A stretch of 64,000 nucleotides of DNA from Mesorhizobium metallidurans STM 2683 (GTDB lineage Bacteria > Pseudomonadota > Alphaproteobacteria > Rhizobiales > Rhizobiaceae): positions 1-64,000 of the forward strand of contig NZ_CAUM01000096.1 in NCBI RefSeq assembly GCF_000350085.1, given 5' to 3'. Numbering within the stretch: position 1 is the stretch's first letter; each line of letters opens with the position of its first letter. The notes under the pieces are model-generated. The model worked only from the letters and a program-made list of their open reading frames with translations, did not search any database and was not told the DNA's origin. The position numbers and the translations under genes were made by a program. Shown in pieces: positions 45,396-56,278 of the stretch.

Positions 45396-48300
45396 ATGAA
45401 TATCCAGACAAATCCCACCCAGATGGAAAAGACGAGCGCGAGCTTCCCGGCCATTACGGAAGAGCCGATACGCTCCCATTTCCTGCCTGAAGATCGCCTG
45501 CGCACGCTGGGCGCGAGCCTCGCCAAGGGCGACCTCAAGGATTTGTTCGGCCTGACCCCGTTCGACTTTCAGGCGCGCATCCGCGACAGCGCCCGCAAGA
45601 TCCTCGAAGTCTACCGCTCGACCAATGCGGCGCAGGCGAGGGGCGAGACGATCACGCCGGCCGCGCAATGGCTGCTCGACAACAACTATCTGGTCGAGGA
45701 GACCATCTTCCAGGTCAAGCGCGACCTGCCGCGCCGTTTCTACCGGCAGTTGCCGACCCTGAAGCTGGCCGACGGCGCCAGCGTGCCCCGTGCGCTGGCG
45801 CTGGCCTGGACCTATGTCGCGCATTCCGACAGTTCCGTCTCGGCGACCATGTTCAAGGCGATCGTCGAAGGCTTCCAGTCGGTCGAACCGCTGAAGATCG
45901 GCGAGCTCTGGGCGCTGCCGTCGCTGCTGCGCTTCGTTCTGATCGAAAATCTTCGCCGGATCGCGGTCAGGGTCAATCGCACAAGGCAGATGCGCCAGAT
46001 CGCCAACGAGGTCGCCGACCGCGTGCTGGCGACCGACGACAGCGCCGACCGCCAGGCCATCCTGTCGAACTACGGCGCCCATGCCCAGGACACCACCTTT
46101 GCCACCCAGCTGCTCTATCGTCTGCGCGACGGTTCGCAGAACGCCGGCAGGGCTTTGGAATGGCTGGAAGGCGAGCTCGAAAAGACCGGCTCCGACGCCG
46201 AGGAAATCATCATCGGCGAGCATCGCACGCTGTCCAGCGGCAATGTGACCACCGGCAACATCATCCGCGGCCTCAGACTGATCAACGACATCGACTGGAC
46301 GGTGTGGTTCGAAGGCGTCAGCCGCATCGACACGCTTCTGCGCGAGCGCACCGATTTCGCCGCGCTCGATTTCTTCTCGCGCGACCAGTACCGGACCGCG
46401 ATCGAGGCGCTGGCGCGCCGCTCCGATCTTTCCGAATTTCGCGTCGCCGAAAAGGCGATCGAACTCGCCGGTCATGCCTCCATCGCCGATGCCCCGGTTT
46501 CGAATGCCTCTGCCACCGAAACCGGTCCGGTCGCTCACGCCGACGTCGGCTTCTTTCTCGTCGGCCCGCGCCGGCTGGAGCTGGAAAAGGCGATCGGCTA
46601 TCGGCCGACCGTCAGCGTCGCGGTCAAACGGGCGTTCGGCAAGACCGGATGGCTGGGCATTGTCGTGCCGGTGTTCGCCCTGACGGTCCTGCTTCTGGTC
46701 CTCTCAGGCAATGCGCTAGTCAATCTCGGGCTGTCCGTGCCTTCCATCGTCTTGATGCTGGCGCTGTTTGCCGTGCCGGCCAGCGAAGGCGCGCTTGCCT
46801 TCTTCAACACCGTCGTATCGTTGTTCCTAAAGCCGACGCGTCTCATCGGCTACGATTACAGGCACGGTCTGCCGCCCGAGGCGCGCACGCTGGTGGTGGT
46901 TCCGTCGCTGATCGGCTCGCGCGACGACGTCGAGGAAAACATCCGCAACATCGAAGTGCATCATCTCGCCAACACCGAGGACGAAATCTATTTCGCGCTG
47001 CTTTCGGACTGGCCGGACTCGAAGACCGAAATCGATGCGGCCGATATCGAGATCCTCCAATATGCGCGTGACGAGATCGCGCGGCTGAACGCCCGCTATC
47101 CCAGCGAAGGCGCGCCGCGCTTTTATGTCCTGCACCGCCGGCGGCTCTACAACGAAGCCCAGGGTGTCTGGATGGGCTGGGAGCGCAAGCGCGGCAAGCT
47201 GCACGAGTTGGACCTGCTGCTGCGCGGCGACAGCGATACCACCTTCCTGCCGCTGGATGTGCCATTGCCGGAAGACGTCGTCCATGTGATGACGCTGGAC
47301 GCCGACACGCGCACCACCCGCGATGCCGTCGCCGCCTTGGTCGGCAAGCTGTGCCATCCGCTCAACCGCCCGCATTTCGATGCGGCAAAGCGCGTCGTCA
47401 CATCAGGCTATACCATCCTGCAGCCGCGCATCACCGCCTCGCTGACCAGCGGCGACGACGCCTCCTTCTTCCAGCGGATCTTTTCCGCCAATCGCGGCCT
47501 CGATCCTTACGTCTTTGCCGTGTCGGATATCTACCAGGATGTCTTCGGCGACGGCTCTTTCACCGGCAAGGGCCTCTATCATGTCGACGCCTTCGAGGCG
47601 GCGCTGAAGGGCCGCATCGAGGAAAACACCATCCTCAGCCACGATCTGCTCGAAGGCGCGCTGGCGCGCTCGGCATTGATCACCGACGTCGAGCTGGTCG
47701 AGGATTATCCGACCCGCTATTCGGTCGACGCCTCGCGCCACCATCGCTGGGCCCGTGGCGACTGGCAGCTTCTGGGCTTCATCCTCGATCCGCGCTCCGG
47801 CGTGCCTGCGCTGTCGCGCTGGAAGATGATCGACAATCTGCGCCGCTCGCTGACACCGATCTTCTGGGTGATGGCGGCGATCGCAGGCTGGACGCTGCTG
47901 CCCTTCACGCAGGCCGCGCAATGGCAGGCGTTGCTGATCCTCACGCTGTTCATGGCGCCGACCTTCGATATCGTCAATTCGATCCTGCCGAAAAGCGGCG
48001 ACCAGACGCCACGCGGCCATTTCTCGGCCCTGGCGCACGACGTGGTCTTCGGCACTGCCCTTGTAGCGCTGAAGATCGTGCTGATGGCGCACAATGCCTG
48101 GATGATGGGCGACGCCATCATCCGCACCCTTTACCGGCTGTTCGTCAGCCGGCAGAACCTGCTCGAATGGCGCACCGCCTCGCAGGCGCACAAGAACGGC
48201 GACAATGATCTCAGCTCCTACTATGGCATGATGTATGGCGCGGTCATCATCGGCGTCGTCGGCCTCGCCATACCGGTACTGGCCGATTCCACCGGGGCCT

Positions 48301-51300
48301 TCGTCGCCTTCTTCTTCGCGCTGTTCTGGATCGGCTCGCCGGCCGTCGCCTGCTGGATCAGCCGCTCGGCCGAAACCGAGGATCGGCTGCGCATATCGGC
48401 GGCCGATATCCACGCGCTGCGTACCGTCGCGCGGCGCACCTGGCATTATTTCGAGACCTTCGTCACCGCCGAGCACCACAATCTGCCGCCCGACAATTTC
48501 CAGGAGAGCCCGGCGCCGGTCGTCGCGCCGCGCACCTCGCCGACCAACATCGGCGTCTATCTTCTGTCGGTGGTTTCGGCGCGCGACTTCGGCTGGATCA
48601 GCCTGTCCGACGCCATCACCCGTATCGACGCCACCATGACGACCATCGAGAGCATGCCGCGCGACCGCGGCCATCTCTTCAACTGGTACGACACGACGAC
48701 GCTGAAACCGCTCTATCCGCTCTATATTTCCGCCGTCGACAGCGGCAATCTCGCCGGCCATCTGGTGGCGGTGGCCGCCGCCTGCGCCGAATGGGCGGAA
48801 GCGCCTTCCGTTCACCTCCAGGGCGATTTCGAGGGCATCCTCGATACGGTGACGATCCTCGACGAAAGCCTCGAGGAATTGCCTGACGACCGCCGCCAGT
48901 TGCGGCCGTTGCGCCAGCGTCTCGCCGATCGCCTCGATGGCATGCGGCGGGCTGTCCTGTCGATCAAGGCGCAGCCCGAGATGGCGTCGATCCGCACCAT
49001 CAACCTGGCTGTTCTGGCCGGCGAGATCCGCAAGCTCGCCGTGGCCATCCACACCGAGGCCGCGTCGACGCGCAGCGACATCATCGCCGACTGGGCGGCC
49101 AGGCTGGAGGCCACCTGCGAGGCGCATGTCCATGACGCTCACAGCGACGACAATGCCGTCGAGGCCTTGCGTGCCAAGCTTCTGGCGCTGCGCGAGCGTA
49201 CGCGCCGCTTCGCCTTCGAAATGGATTTCTCCTTCCTCATGCGGCAGGAGCGCAAGCTCCTGTCGATCGGCTACCGGGTCGAGGAGCATCAGCTCGACGA
49301 AAGCTGCTACGACCTTCTCGCCTCCGAGGCGCGGCTGACAAGCCTGTTCGCCATCGCCAAGGGCGATCTGCCGACCGAACACTGGTTCCGGCTCGGCCGG
49401 CCGATCGTCGAGATCGGTTTCCAGGGCGCGCTGATGTCCTGGTCCGGCTCGATGTTCGAGTATCTGATGCCGCCGCTGGTGATGAAGGAGCCGCAAGGCT
49501 CGATCCTCAATCAGACCAGCAAGCTGATCATCAAGCGCCAGATCCAGTATGCCCGCTCGAAGAACGTGCCCTGGGGCATTTCGGAAGCGGCCTACAACGC
49601 CCGCGACCGCGAACTGACCTACCAGTACACCAATTTCGGCGTGCCCGGACTTGGCCTGAAGCGCGGCCTTGGCCAGAATACCGTGATCGCACCTTACGCG
49701 ACGATTCTAGCGGCGCAGTTCACCCCGCGCGAATCCGTGCAGAACCTCGCCAGGCTGACGGCCATCGGCGCGCTTGGCCGGCATGGCTATTACGATGCGG
49801 TGGATTTCACCCCGCAGCGCGTGCCCGAAGGCACCGACCATGCCGTCGTGCTGAACTACATGGCCCACCATTCCGGCATGTCGATCGCCGCCGTTGCCGA
49901 CGCCATCTTCGAAGGGCGTTTGCGCGACCGCTTCCATTCAGATCCGGTGATCGAATCCGCCGAGTTGCTGCTGCAGGAAAGAGCGCCGCGCGACATCCCG
50001 ACCGCGACCGTCAGGACCGAGGCCGACGAGCGCTCGAAGGACGAAACCGAAGTCGAGAGCCCGGACACGCGCATCGTGCTCGATCCCCTCAGGGCGTTGC
50101 GTTCGACCAGCGTCATGTCCAATGGCCGCTACTCGGTCATGGTCTCCGCCACCGGCTCGGGCTACAGCCGCTGGGGCGAGCTTGCCGTCACGCGCTGGCA
50201 GCCGGATCCGACCGAGGATCGGCTTGGCTCCTATATCTTCCTGCGCGACGCCGGCAGCGGCGACTGGTGGTCGGCAACCGCTGAGCCGAAGCGCGCGACG
50301 GACGAACGCGTGCAGACGCTGTTTTCCGACGACAAGGCGAGCTTCGTCAAATCCGTGGGATCCCTGCGCTCGGAGGTCGAATGCATCGTCATTTCCGAAG
50401 GCAACGGCGAAGGCCGGCGGGTGACGCTCTACAATGATGGCGCCACCGACCGGCACATCGAAGTGACCTCATTTGCCGAACTGGTGCTGGGATCGGAGGC
50501 CTCGGACTACGCACATCCGGCCTTTTCGAAGATGTTCGTGGAAACCGAAATCGCCGCCAACAAAGGTTCGATCTTCGCGACACGGCGCAAACGCGAAACC
50601 GACGAGCCTGATGTCACGATGGTGCATTTCGTCACCGATCCGTCTGGACCGGCGCGCGACGCCGAGGCGGAAACCGACCGGCGCGCCTTCATCGGCCGCG
50701 GCCGCACCATCACCGAGGCCGCCGCCTTCGATCCAGGCGCCAAGCTCGGCGGCCATTCCGGCTTCACGCTGGACCCGATCGCCTCGCTGCGCCGGCAGGT
50801 GCGCGTGCCTGCCAACAAGAAGATCTCGCTGACCTTCTGGACCATCGTCGGCGCCAACCGCGCCGAACTCGACGAAGCCATTGCGCGCCTTGACCATCCG
50901 GAAAGCTTCGCCCGCCAGGCGATGCTCGCCTGGACCCGCAGCCAGGTGCAGACCCGTCACCTCGGCCTCAGCCTGACCGACGCCGCCAATGTGCAGAAGC
51001 TGGCGCGCTATCTGATCTATCCCGATCCATTCCTGCGCCTTCCCGCGGAATCCATCGCCTCCGGGCTCGGCAAGCAATCCAACCTGTGGCCGACCAGCAT
51101 ATCCGGCGATTTTCCGATCTTCCTGGTTCGGATCGGCGATGTCGCCGATCTGGAAATCGTCGCCCAGGCGCTCCGTTTCCAGGAATATATGCGCGCCCGC
51201 GGCATGATGATCGATTTCGTCGTCGTCAATGAACAGGCCTCGTCCTACGTGCAGGACCTGCAGCGGGCTGTCGAGACATTGTGCGAAAACAGCCGCTTGC

Positions 51301-53984
51301 GCGGCAAGGAACTGGGACCGCGCCAGCACATCTTCGCGGTGCGCCGCGACCTGATGGACGAGGCGACCTACAAGACGCTGCTCGCTGCCGCGCGCATCGT
51401 GCTGCATACGCGCAACGGCACCATCTTCGACCAGATCGAGCGCGCCGAGGCCGCCGCGCTTCAGGCGCGGGATGCCTTGCAGCCCGTTGGCACCATGGCT
51501 CGCGAGCCGTCCTTGCCGGCGCCGGTCAGCGCGCAGGCACTGGCGGCCCAGTCCTTGATCGAAAGCAGGGCCGATGGCAGCGGGCTCAGTCTCTGGAACG
51601 GTTTTGGCGGCTTTGACGGCGACGGACGCCACTACGTCACGCGTCTTGCCGGCCGGCGTACGACGCCGCAGCCCTGGATCAACGTCGTCTCCAACGCGTC
51701 GTTCGGCTTCCATGTGTCGGCCGAGGGCGCCGCCTTCACCTGGAGCCGCAACAGCCGGGACTATCAGCTGACGCCATGGTCGAACGACCCGGTTTCGAAC
51801 CGGCCGGGCGAGGGCATCTATATCCACGATCATGCCAGCGGCAAGGCATTCTCGCCGCTGGCCGCCGTGGTGCGCGATACCGCCATGACCTATGAAACAT
51901 GGCACGGGCAGGGTTTTTCGACCTTCCGTTCGAAGCGTGGTCCACTGTCGATGGACCTTACCCATGTGGTGGACCCGGTCGATCCGGTGAAGATCTCGAG
52001 GCTGCGCATCCAGAATTCGGGGTCGGTACCGGCGCGGCTGCGTGTCTATGCCTATGCGGAATGGGTTCTTGGCAGTCATCGGTCGCGCACGGCGGCGACC
52101 ATCATTCCGTCCAGGGACGCCGCGACCGGCGCCTTGTTGGCGCAAAACCCCTACGGGCTCGACTTCAGCGAGCGAGTCGCCTTCCTGGCCGCCGACGGCG
52201 CGGCACAGTCGGTGACGGCCGACCGCACGGAGTTCCTGGGCAGGCACGGCAGCAGCGAGTTTCCGCATGCGGTGCTGACCGGCGCGGCCCTGTCGGGCCG
52301 CGTCGAGGCCGGCGACGATCCGTGTGCCGCGATCGCACACGACGTCGACATCCCCGCCGGTGGCGACGTGACGCTGATCTGGCTGCTCGGCGATGCGGCC
52401 TCCGCCGAGGAGGCCAGCGCCCTGGTGCAGCATCATCGTGAGAAGGATTTCGATCAGCGGCTGGCCGACAATGAGCGCGTTTGGCGAGGCTTTCTCGACA
52501 CCATACAGGTCGAGACGCCGGACAAGGCGCTCGACGCCATGGTCAACCACTGGCTACCCTACCAGAGCCTTGCCTGTCGCATCCGCGCCCGCTCGGCCTT
52601 CTACCAGGCGAGCGGCGCCTTCGGCTTCCGCGACCAGTTGCAGGACACGCTGGCGCTGCTGGCCCATGACCCCAAGCTGGCGCACGATCAGATCCTCAAT
52701 GCGGCGCGGCGGCAATTCCCCGAAGGCGACGTGCAGCATTGGTGGCTGCCGCGCACCGATGCAGGCGTCCGCACCATGATCTCGGACGACGTGGTCTGGC
52801 TCGCCCATGCCACGGCACGCTATCTGCTGGTGACCGGCGACGCTGCTATCCTCGGAGAGCAGCTGCCCTTCATCGACGGACAGGCGCTGAGCGAGGGCGA
52901 GCACGATGCCTTCTTCACCCCGGAGATATCGAAGAAGACCGCTTCGCTCTATGACCATTGCGCGCGAGCGCTCGATCTTGCCGTCAAGCGCAGCAGCCCG
53001 GCCGGGCTGCCGCTGATCCTCGGCGGCGACTGGAACGACGGCATGAACCGCGTCGGCGAGCGCGGCAAGGGCGAGAGTGTCTGGCTGGGCTGGTTCCTGC
53101 TGAAGACGCTGGGCGACTTTGCCCCCGTCGCCAAGGCGCAGGGCGACGCCAAGCGCGCGCAGGCCTGGACAAAGCACGCCGATGCGCTGAAGCGGGCACT
53201 CGAAAGCACGGCCTGGGACGGGGAATGGTATCGTCGCGGCAGCTTCGACGACGGCACGCCGCTCGGGTCTCGCAATTCCGAGGAGTGCAAGATCGACTCG
53301 ATCGCGCAGTCGTGGAGCGTGCTGTCGGGCGAGGGCGATCCGGCGCGCTCGACGACGGCGATGCAGCAGGCAATGAAGATGCTCGTCGACGACGAGCTGA
53401 AGATCGTCAAGCTGTTCACCCCGCCCTTCTCCCGGACAGAGAAGGATCCGGGCTACATCAAGAGCTATCCGCCGGGCGTCCGCGAGAACGGTGGCCAGTA
53501 CACTCACGCGGCCACATGGTTTGTCATCGCGCTCGCCGAAATGGGGCGTACCGATGATGCCTACCGCTGTTTTTCCATGCTCAATCCGGTCAACCATGCG
53601 CTCGATGAGGCCGCTTCTGAGCATTATCGCGTCGAGCCCTATGTCGTGGCTGCGGACGTCTATGCCGGGCCGGGCAAGGGCGGTCGCGGCGGCTGGACCT
53701 GGTATACCGGCTCGGCCGGCTGGCTTTATCGTGCCGCGGTCGAAGGCATCCTCGGCATTGAGCGGCGCGGCAAGCAGATCACGTTCCGGCCGAAGCTGCC
53801 CAGCCATTGGGACGGCTACTCGGCAACGCTGAAGATGCTGGGTGCCGAAGTCAAAGTTCGGGTCGTCCGCGACAAAAAGGCCAAATCCATCTCGCTCGAA
53901 GTCAACGGAACCAAGACGAAATCTTCTGCCTTCGAGCCGAAAGCCGGCGAAAGGACCGAGGTGGTCGTTAAGATGCCCGCGTAA
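45396..53984 (+). CDS. ndvB: Cyclic beta-1,2-glucan synthase
   Basis: 2,862 residues, close to NdvB/ChvB/Cgs (about 2,820-2,870). The multidomain inner-membrane enzyme starts glucan chains on itself, elongates, trims and cyclises them. The family-84 glycosyltransferase lies after the first membrane segments (about 412-480), with MTLDADTRT near residue 630 and HHRWARGDWQLL near 785; more membrane helices follow to about 1000. A glycoamylase-like domain contains SGSMFEYLMPPLV near 1350. A C-terminal GH94-type phosphorylase domain has GGDWNDGMN near 2545, controlling chain length. Periplasmic glucans support osmoadaptation and symbiosis. ndvA follows. Confidence 0.97.
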   Translation: MNIQTNPTQMEKTSASFPAITEEPIRSHFLPEDRLRTLGASLAKGDLKDLFGLTPFDFQARIRDSARKILEVYRSTNAAQARGETITPAAQWLLDNNYLVEETIFQVKRDLPRRFYRQLPTLKLADGASVPRALALAWTYVAHSDSSVSATMFKAIVEGFQSVEPLKIGELWALPSLLRFVLIENLRRIAVRVNRTRQMRQIANEVADRVLATDDSADRQAILSNYGAHAQDTTFATQLLYRLRDGSQNAGRALEWLEGELEKTGSDAEEIIIGEHRTLSSGNVTTGNIIRGLRLINDIDWTVWFEGVSRIDTLLRERTDFAALDFFSRDQYRTAIEALARRSDLSEFRVAEKAIELAGHASIADAPVSNASATETGPVAHADVGFFLVGPRRLELEKAIGYRPTVSVAVKRAFGKTGWLGIVVPVFALTVLLLVLSGNALVNLGLSVPSIVLMLALFAVPASEGALAFFNTVVSLFLKPTRLIGYDYRHGLPPEARTLVVVPSLIGSRDDVEENIRNIEVHHLANTEDEIYFALLSDWPDSKTEIDAADIEILQYARDEIARLNARYPSEGAPRFYVLHRRRLYNEAQGVWMGWERKRGKLHELDLLLRGDSDTTFLPLDVPLPEDVVHVMTLDADTRTTRDAVAALVGKLCHPLNRPHFDAAKRVVTSGYTILQPRITASLTSGDDASFFQRIFSANRGLDPYVFAVSDIYQDVFGDGSFTGKGLYHVDAFEAALKGRIEENTILSHDLLEGALARSALITDVELVEDYPTRYSVDASRHHRWARGDWQLLGFILDPRSGVPALSRWKMIDNLRRSLTPIFWVMAAIAGWTLLPFTQAAQWQALLILTLFMAPTFDIVNSILPKSGDQTPRGHFSALAHDVVFGTALVALKIVLMAHNAWMMGDAIIRTLYRLFVSRQNLLEWRTASQAHKNGDNDLSSYYGMMYGAVIIGVVGLAIPVLADSTGAFVAFFFALFWIGSPAVACWISRSAETEDRLRISAADIHALRTVARRTWHYFETFVTAEHHNLPPDNFQESPAPVVAPRTSPTNIGVYLLSVVSARDFGWISLSDAITRIDATMTTIESMPRDRGHLFNWYDTTTLKPLYPLYISAVDSGNLAGHLVAVAAACAEWAEAPSVHLQGDFEGILDTVTILDESLEELPDDRRQLRPLRQRLADRLDGMRRAVLSIKAQPEMASIRTINLAVLAGEIRKLAVAIHTEAASTRSDIIADWAARLEATCEAHVHDAHSDDNAVEALRAKLLALRERTRRFAFEMDFSFLMRQERKLLSIGYRVEEHQLDESCYDLLASEARLTSLFAIAKGDLPTEHWFRLGRPIVEIGFQGALMSWSGSMFEYLMPPLVMKEPQGSILNQTSKLIIKRQIQYARSKNVPWGISEAAYNARDRELTYQYTNFGVPGLGLKRGLGQNTVIAPYATILAAQFTPRESVQNLARLTAIGALGRHGYYDAVDFTPQRVPEGTDHAVVLNYMAHHSGMSIAAVADAIFEGRLRDRFHSDPVIESAELLLQERAPRDIPTATVRTEADERSKDETEVESPDTRIVLDPLRALRSTSVMSNGRYSVMVSATGSGYSRWGELAVTRWQPDPTEDRLGSYIFLRDAGSGDWWSATAEPKRATDERVQTLFSDDKASFVKSVGSLRSEVECIVISEGNGEGRRVTLYNDGATDRHIEVTSFAELVLGSEASDYAHPAFSKMFVETEIAANKGSIFATRRKRETDEPDVTMVHFVTDPSGPARDAEAETDRRAFIGRGRTITEAAAFDPGAKLGGHSGFTLDPIASLRRQVRVPANKKISLTFWTIVGANRAELDEAIARLDHPESFARQAMLAWTRSQVQTRHLGLSLTDAANVQKLARYLIYPDPFLRLPAESIASGLGKQSNLWPTSISGDFPIFLVRIGDVADLEIVAQALRFQEYMRARGMMIDFVVVNEQASSYVQDLQRAVETLCENSRLRGKELGPRQHIFAVRRDLMDEATYKTLLAAARIVLHTRNGTIFDQIERAEAAALQARDALQPVGTMAREPSLPAPVSAQALAAQSLIESRADGSGLSLWNGFGGFDGDGRHYVTRLAGRRTTPQPWINVVSNASFGFHVSAEGAAFTWSRNSRDYQLTPWSNDPVSNRPGEGIYIHDHASGKAFSPLAAVVRDTAMTYETWHGQGFSTFRSKRGPLSMDLTHVVDPVDPVKISRLRIQNSGSVPARLRVYAYAEWVLGSHRSRTAATIIPSRDAATGALLAQNPYGLDFSERVAFLAADGAAQSVTADRTEFLGRHGSSEFPHAVLTGAALSGRVEAGDDPCAAIAHDVDIPAGGDVTLIWLLGDAASAEEASALVQHHREKDFDQRLADNERVWRGFLDTIQVETPDKALDAMVNHWLPYQSLACRIRARSAFYQASGAFGFRDQLQDTLALLAHDPKLAHDQILNAARRQFPEGDVQHWWLPRTDAGVRTMISDDVVWLAHATARYLLVTGDAAILGEQLPFIDGQALSEGEHDAFFTPEISKKTASLYDHCARALDLAVKRSSPAGLPLILGGDWNDGMNRVGERGKGESVWLGWFLLKTLGDFAPVAKAQGDAKRAQAWTKHADALKRALESTAWDGEWYRRGSFDDGTPLGSRNSEECKIDSIAQSWSVLSGEGDPARSTTAMQQAMKMLVDDELKIVKLFTPPFSRTEKDPGYIKSYPPGVRENGGQYTHAATWFVIALAEMGRTDDAYRCFSMLNPVNHALDEAASEHYRVEPYVVAADVYAGPGKGGRGGWTWYTGSAGWLYRAAVEGILGIERRGKQITFRPKLPSHWDGYSATLKMLGAEVKVRVVRDKKAKSISLEVNGTKTKSSAFEPKAGERTEVVVKMPA

Positions 53985-53987
53985 AAT

Positions 53988-54040
53988 CAATGGCTTGAAG
54001 TCATTGTCGCGTGTCTTCCGGGACGCGCGACAAGCCATTG
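53988..54040 (+). terminator. Long stem-loop after ndvB
   Basis: CAATGGCTTG (53988-53997) is complementary to CAAGCCATTG (54031-54040), and inside it TCGCGTGTC pairs with GACGCGCGA (one GU pair) around TTCCGG. It begins three bases after the ndvB stop and is followed by CGTTTATTTG. It is a likely terminator or 3' stabilising structure. Confidence 0.55.
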
Positions 54041-54339
54041 CGTTTATTTGCGTGGGCTCCTGGCGAACTGCCATGGAAGTCTGTCAGCGCGGGGGTATCC
54101 AAACTTCCGCTGATTAAAATAGTGGCAGTGCCCGGCTGCTGCCATGATTTTGCCGCAAGGCTGACATTTCACCTTTTATCTCAAACCGTTAGGTGATCAC
54201 GACAGATTTCGCAACGTCGCCATCTTTTGTTCGCGAAACGGGAACTGAAGATGTACACGGGCATTGTTTTGCGACCCGTTAACCGGTACGTGTCAAGAAA
54301 TGGTGCAGTGCACAATGAAAGTTTGGCGGAGTAGCTGAA
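54041..54339 (+). promoter_or_regulatory. Noncoding leader region of ndvA
   Basis: About 300 bases between the ndvB stem-loop and ndvA. It is less GC-rich than the genes, has no convincing reading frame, and probably holds the ndvA promoter, so ndvA would be transcribed at least partly independently of ndvB. I could not fix -35/-10 boxes. Confidence 0.4.
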
Positions 54340-56112
54340 GTGTCACTTCTGCAAATATACTGGAGAGCCCTCGGCTATCTCGCGGCCGACAAGAAACGCG
54401 TGTCGTTGATCTGCGGCGCCAACGTTGCTCTCGCCATCATCGCGATCCTAGAGCCGATCATGTTCGGACGGGTGATCGATGCCATTTCGGACCGCGGCTC
54501 GGTGTTTTCGACGCTCGGGCTGTGGGCTGGGCTGGGCGCCTTCAACATCATTGCTTTCGTGTTGGTGGCGCGCGGCGCCGACCGCTTTGCCCACGCCCGC
54601 CGCAGCGAGGTCCTTTGCGAGTCTTTTGAGCGCGTGATCACCATGCCGCTTGCCTGGCATCATCAGCGCGGCACGTCGAATTCGCTGCACACTTTGCTGC
54701 GCGCGGTCGAGACGCTGTTCAGCCTCTGGCTCGAATTCATGCGCCAGCATCTGTCCACCGCTGTCGCCCTGGTCCTGCTGGTGCCCACGGCGCTCAGCAT
54801 GGATATCCGGATGTCGATGGTGCTGCTGGCGCTCGGCGTGCTTTACGTCGGCATCGGCCGGCTGGTGATGCGGCGCACCAAGGCAGGCCAGGCGGCCGTC
54901 GAGCGGCACTATCACAAGGTGTTCGCGCATGTGACCGACTCGGTCAACAATGTCGCCGTGCTGCAGAGCTACAACCGCATCGGCCACGAGACCGACGCGT
55001 TGAAGCGTTATGTCAAGAACCTGCTCGATGCCCAGAACCCGGTGCTCGACTGGTGGGCGATGGCCAATGCGCTGCACCGCCTGTCGTCGACCATCTCGAT
55101 GATGGTCGTTCTCCTGATCGGCGCCTATCTGGTGACGCATGGCCAGTTGCGCATTGGCGACGTCATCGCCTTTACCGGCTTTGCCACGCTGCTGATCGCC
55201 CGCCTTGACCAGATGTCGGCTTTCGCCAACCAGATTTCCGAGGCGAGGGCGAAGCTGGAAGAGTTCTACAAGCTGGAAGATTCGGCCGCCGATGCGGCGG
55301 AACCGGAAGGCTTGCGCGAACTGGGTAGCGTCACCGGCCATGTCCGCTTCGAGAATGTCGGCTTCGAATTCGCGAATTCCGGACAGGGCGTCGACGACGT
55401 GTCGTTCGAGGTCCAGGCCGGCCAGACCGTCGCCATCGTTGGCCCGACCGGCGCGGGCAAGACCACGCTCATCAACCTTCTGCAGCGCGTGTTCACCCCG
55501 GCCAGCGGCCGCATCCTGATCGACGGCATCGACATTCGCTCGGTGACCCGCAAGTCGCTGCGCCACTCGATCGCCACCGTGTTCCAGGATGCCGGTCTGC
55601 TCAACCGCTCGATCGAGGACAACATCCGCGTCGGCAGGGCCGATGCGACCTATGACGAGGTCCACGCTGCCGCCTACGCCGCCGCCGCGCAGGACTTCAT
55701 CCTGTCGAAGAGCGAGGGCTACGACACGCTTGTCGGCGAACGTGGCGGCCAGCTTTCGGGCGGCGAGCGTCAGCGTATCGCCATTGCCCGCGCCGTGCTG
55801 AAGGACGCGCCTATCCTGGTTCTCGACGAGGCGACCAGCGCGCTCGATGTCGAGACGGAAGACCGCGTCAAGGAGGCCATCGACGAGCTCCGGCGCGACC
55901 GCACGACCTTCATCATCGCCCACCGCCTGACCACCGTTCGCGACGCCGATCTGGTCGTGTTCATGGACAAGGGCAAGGTCGTCGAAATGGGTGGCTTCAC
56001 GGAGCTGTCGCTGCGCAATGGCCGCTTTGCCAGCCTGCTGCGCGCCGGTGGCCTGCTCAACGACGAGGAAGTCCGCCGCCTCAGCCGTACCGTGACGGGC
56101 GAAGCCGCCTGA
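54340..56112 (+). CDS. ndvA: Cyclic beta-1,2-glucan ABC exporter
   Basis: 590 residues, fused membrane and ATPase half-transporter that exports cyclic glucan to the periplasm. Six helices occupy about residues 20-310. The ATPase has Walker A GPTGAGKTT (about 368), signature LSGGERQR (about 473), Walker B ILVLDEATS (about 492) and the H-loop IIAHRLTT. The start is GTG 54340 (MSLLQIYWRALGYL), matching NdvA proteins. Its pairing with ndvB is the standard rhizobial arrangement, though here a 355-base gap separates them. Confidence 0.96.
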   Translation: MSLLQIYWRALGYLAADKKRVSLICGANVALAIIAILEPIMFGRVIDAISDRGSVFSTLGLWAGLGAFNIIAFVLVARGADRFAHARRSEVLCESFERVITMPLAWHHQRGTSNSLHTLLRAVETLFSLWLEFMRQHLSTAVALVLLVPTALSMDIRMSMVLLALGVLYVGIGRLVMRRTKAGQAAVERHYHKVFAHVTDSVNNVAVLQSYNRIGHETDALKRYVKNLLDAQNPVLDWWAMANALHRLSSTISMMVVLLIGAYLVTHGQLRIGDVIAFTGFATLLIARLDQMSAFANQISEARAKLEEFYKLEDSAADAAEPEGLRELGSVTGHVRFENVGFEFANSGQGVDDVSFEVQAGQTVAIVGPTGAGKTTLINLLQRVFTPASGRILIDGIDIRSVTRKSLRHSIATVFQDAGLLNRSIEDNIRVGRADATYDEVHAAAYAAAAQDFILSKSEGYDTLVGERGGQLSGGERQRIAIARAVLKDAPILVLDEATSALDVETEDRVKEAIDELRRDRTTFIIAHRLTTVRDADLVVFMDKGKVVEMGGFTELSLRNGRFASLLRAGGLLNDEEVRRLSRTVTGEAA

Positions 56113-56120
56113 GGCTCGTT

Positions 56121-56219
56121 CCACCTCCCCCTTGTGGGGAGGTCGGACCGAAAGAACCGGGTGGGGGCACAGCGCCGCCCCCATTGCTTCACCGCCAGCC
56201 TCCCTACAAGGGGAGATGG
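56121..56219. repeat. Palindromic repeat B, copy 2
   Basis: The left end contains CTCCCCCTTGTGGGGAG (itself a hairpin), followed by GTCGGACCGAAAG and GGGTGGGGG; the right end reads CCTCCCTACAAGGGGAG. The layout matches copy 1 at 36858-36964. It lies nine bases after the ndvA stop and probably terminates that transcript. Confidence 0.7.
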
Positions 56220-56278
56220 CCGGGCTGCGACACACCACTCGATTGCCCAACAGATGCCGCCGGTCTATGTAAGATCGC

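Noticed and set aside
47403..49496. Very long minus-strand open frame opposite ndvB (about 697 codons), with similar ones at 50469-52550 and 52554-54074
   Set aside because: Lies wholly antisense to the well-supported ndvB coding frame; low-complexity Arg/Asp-rich translation and GC-driven absence of stops explain it.
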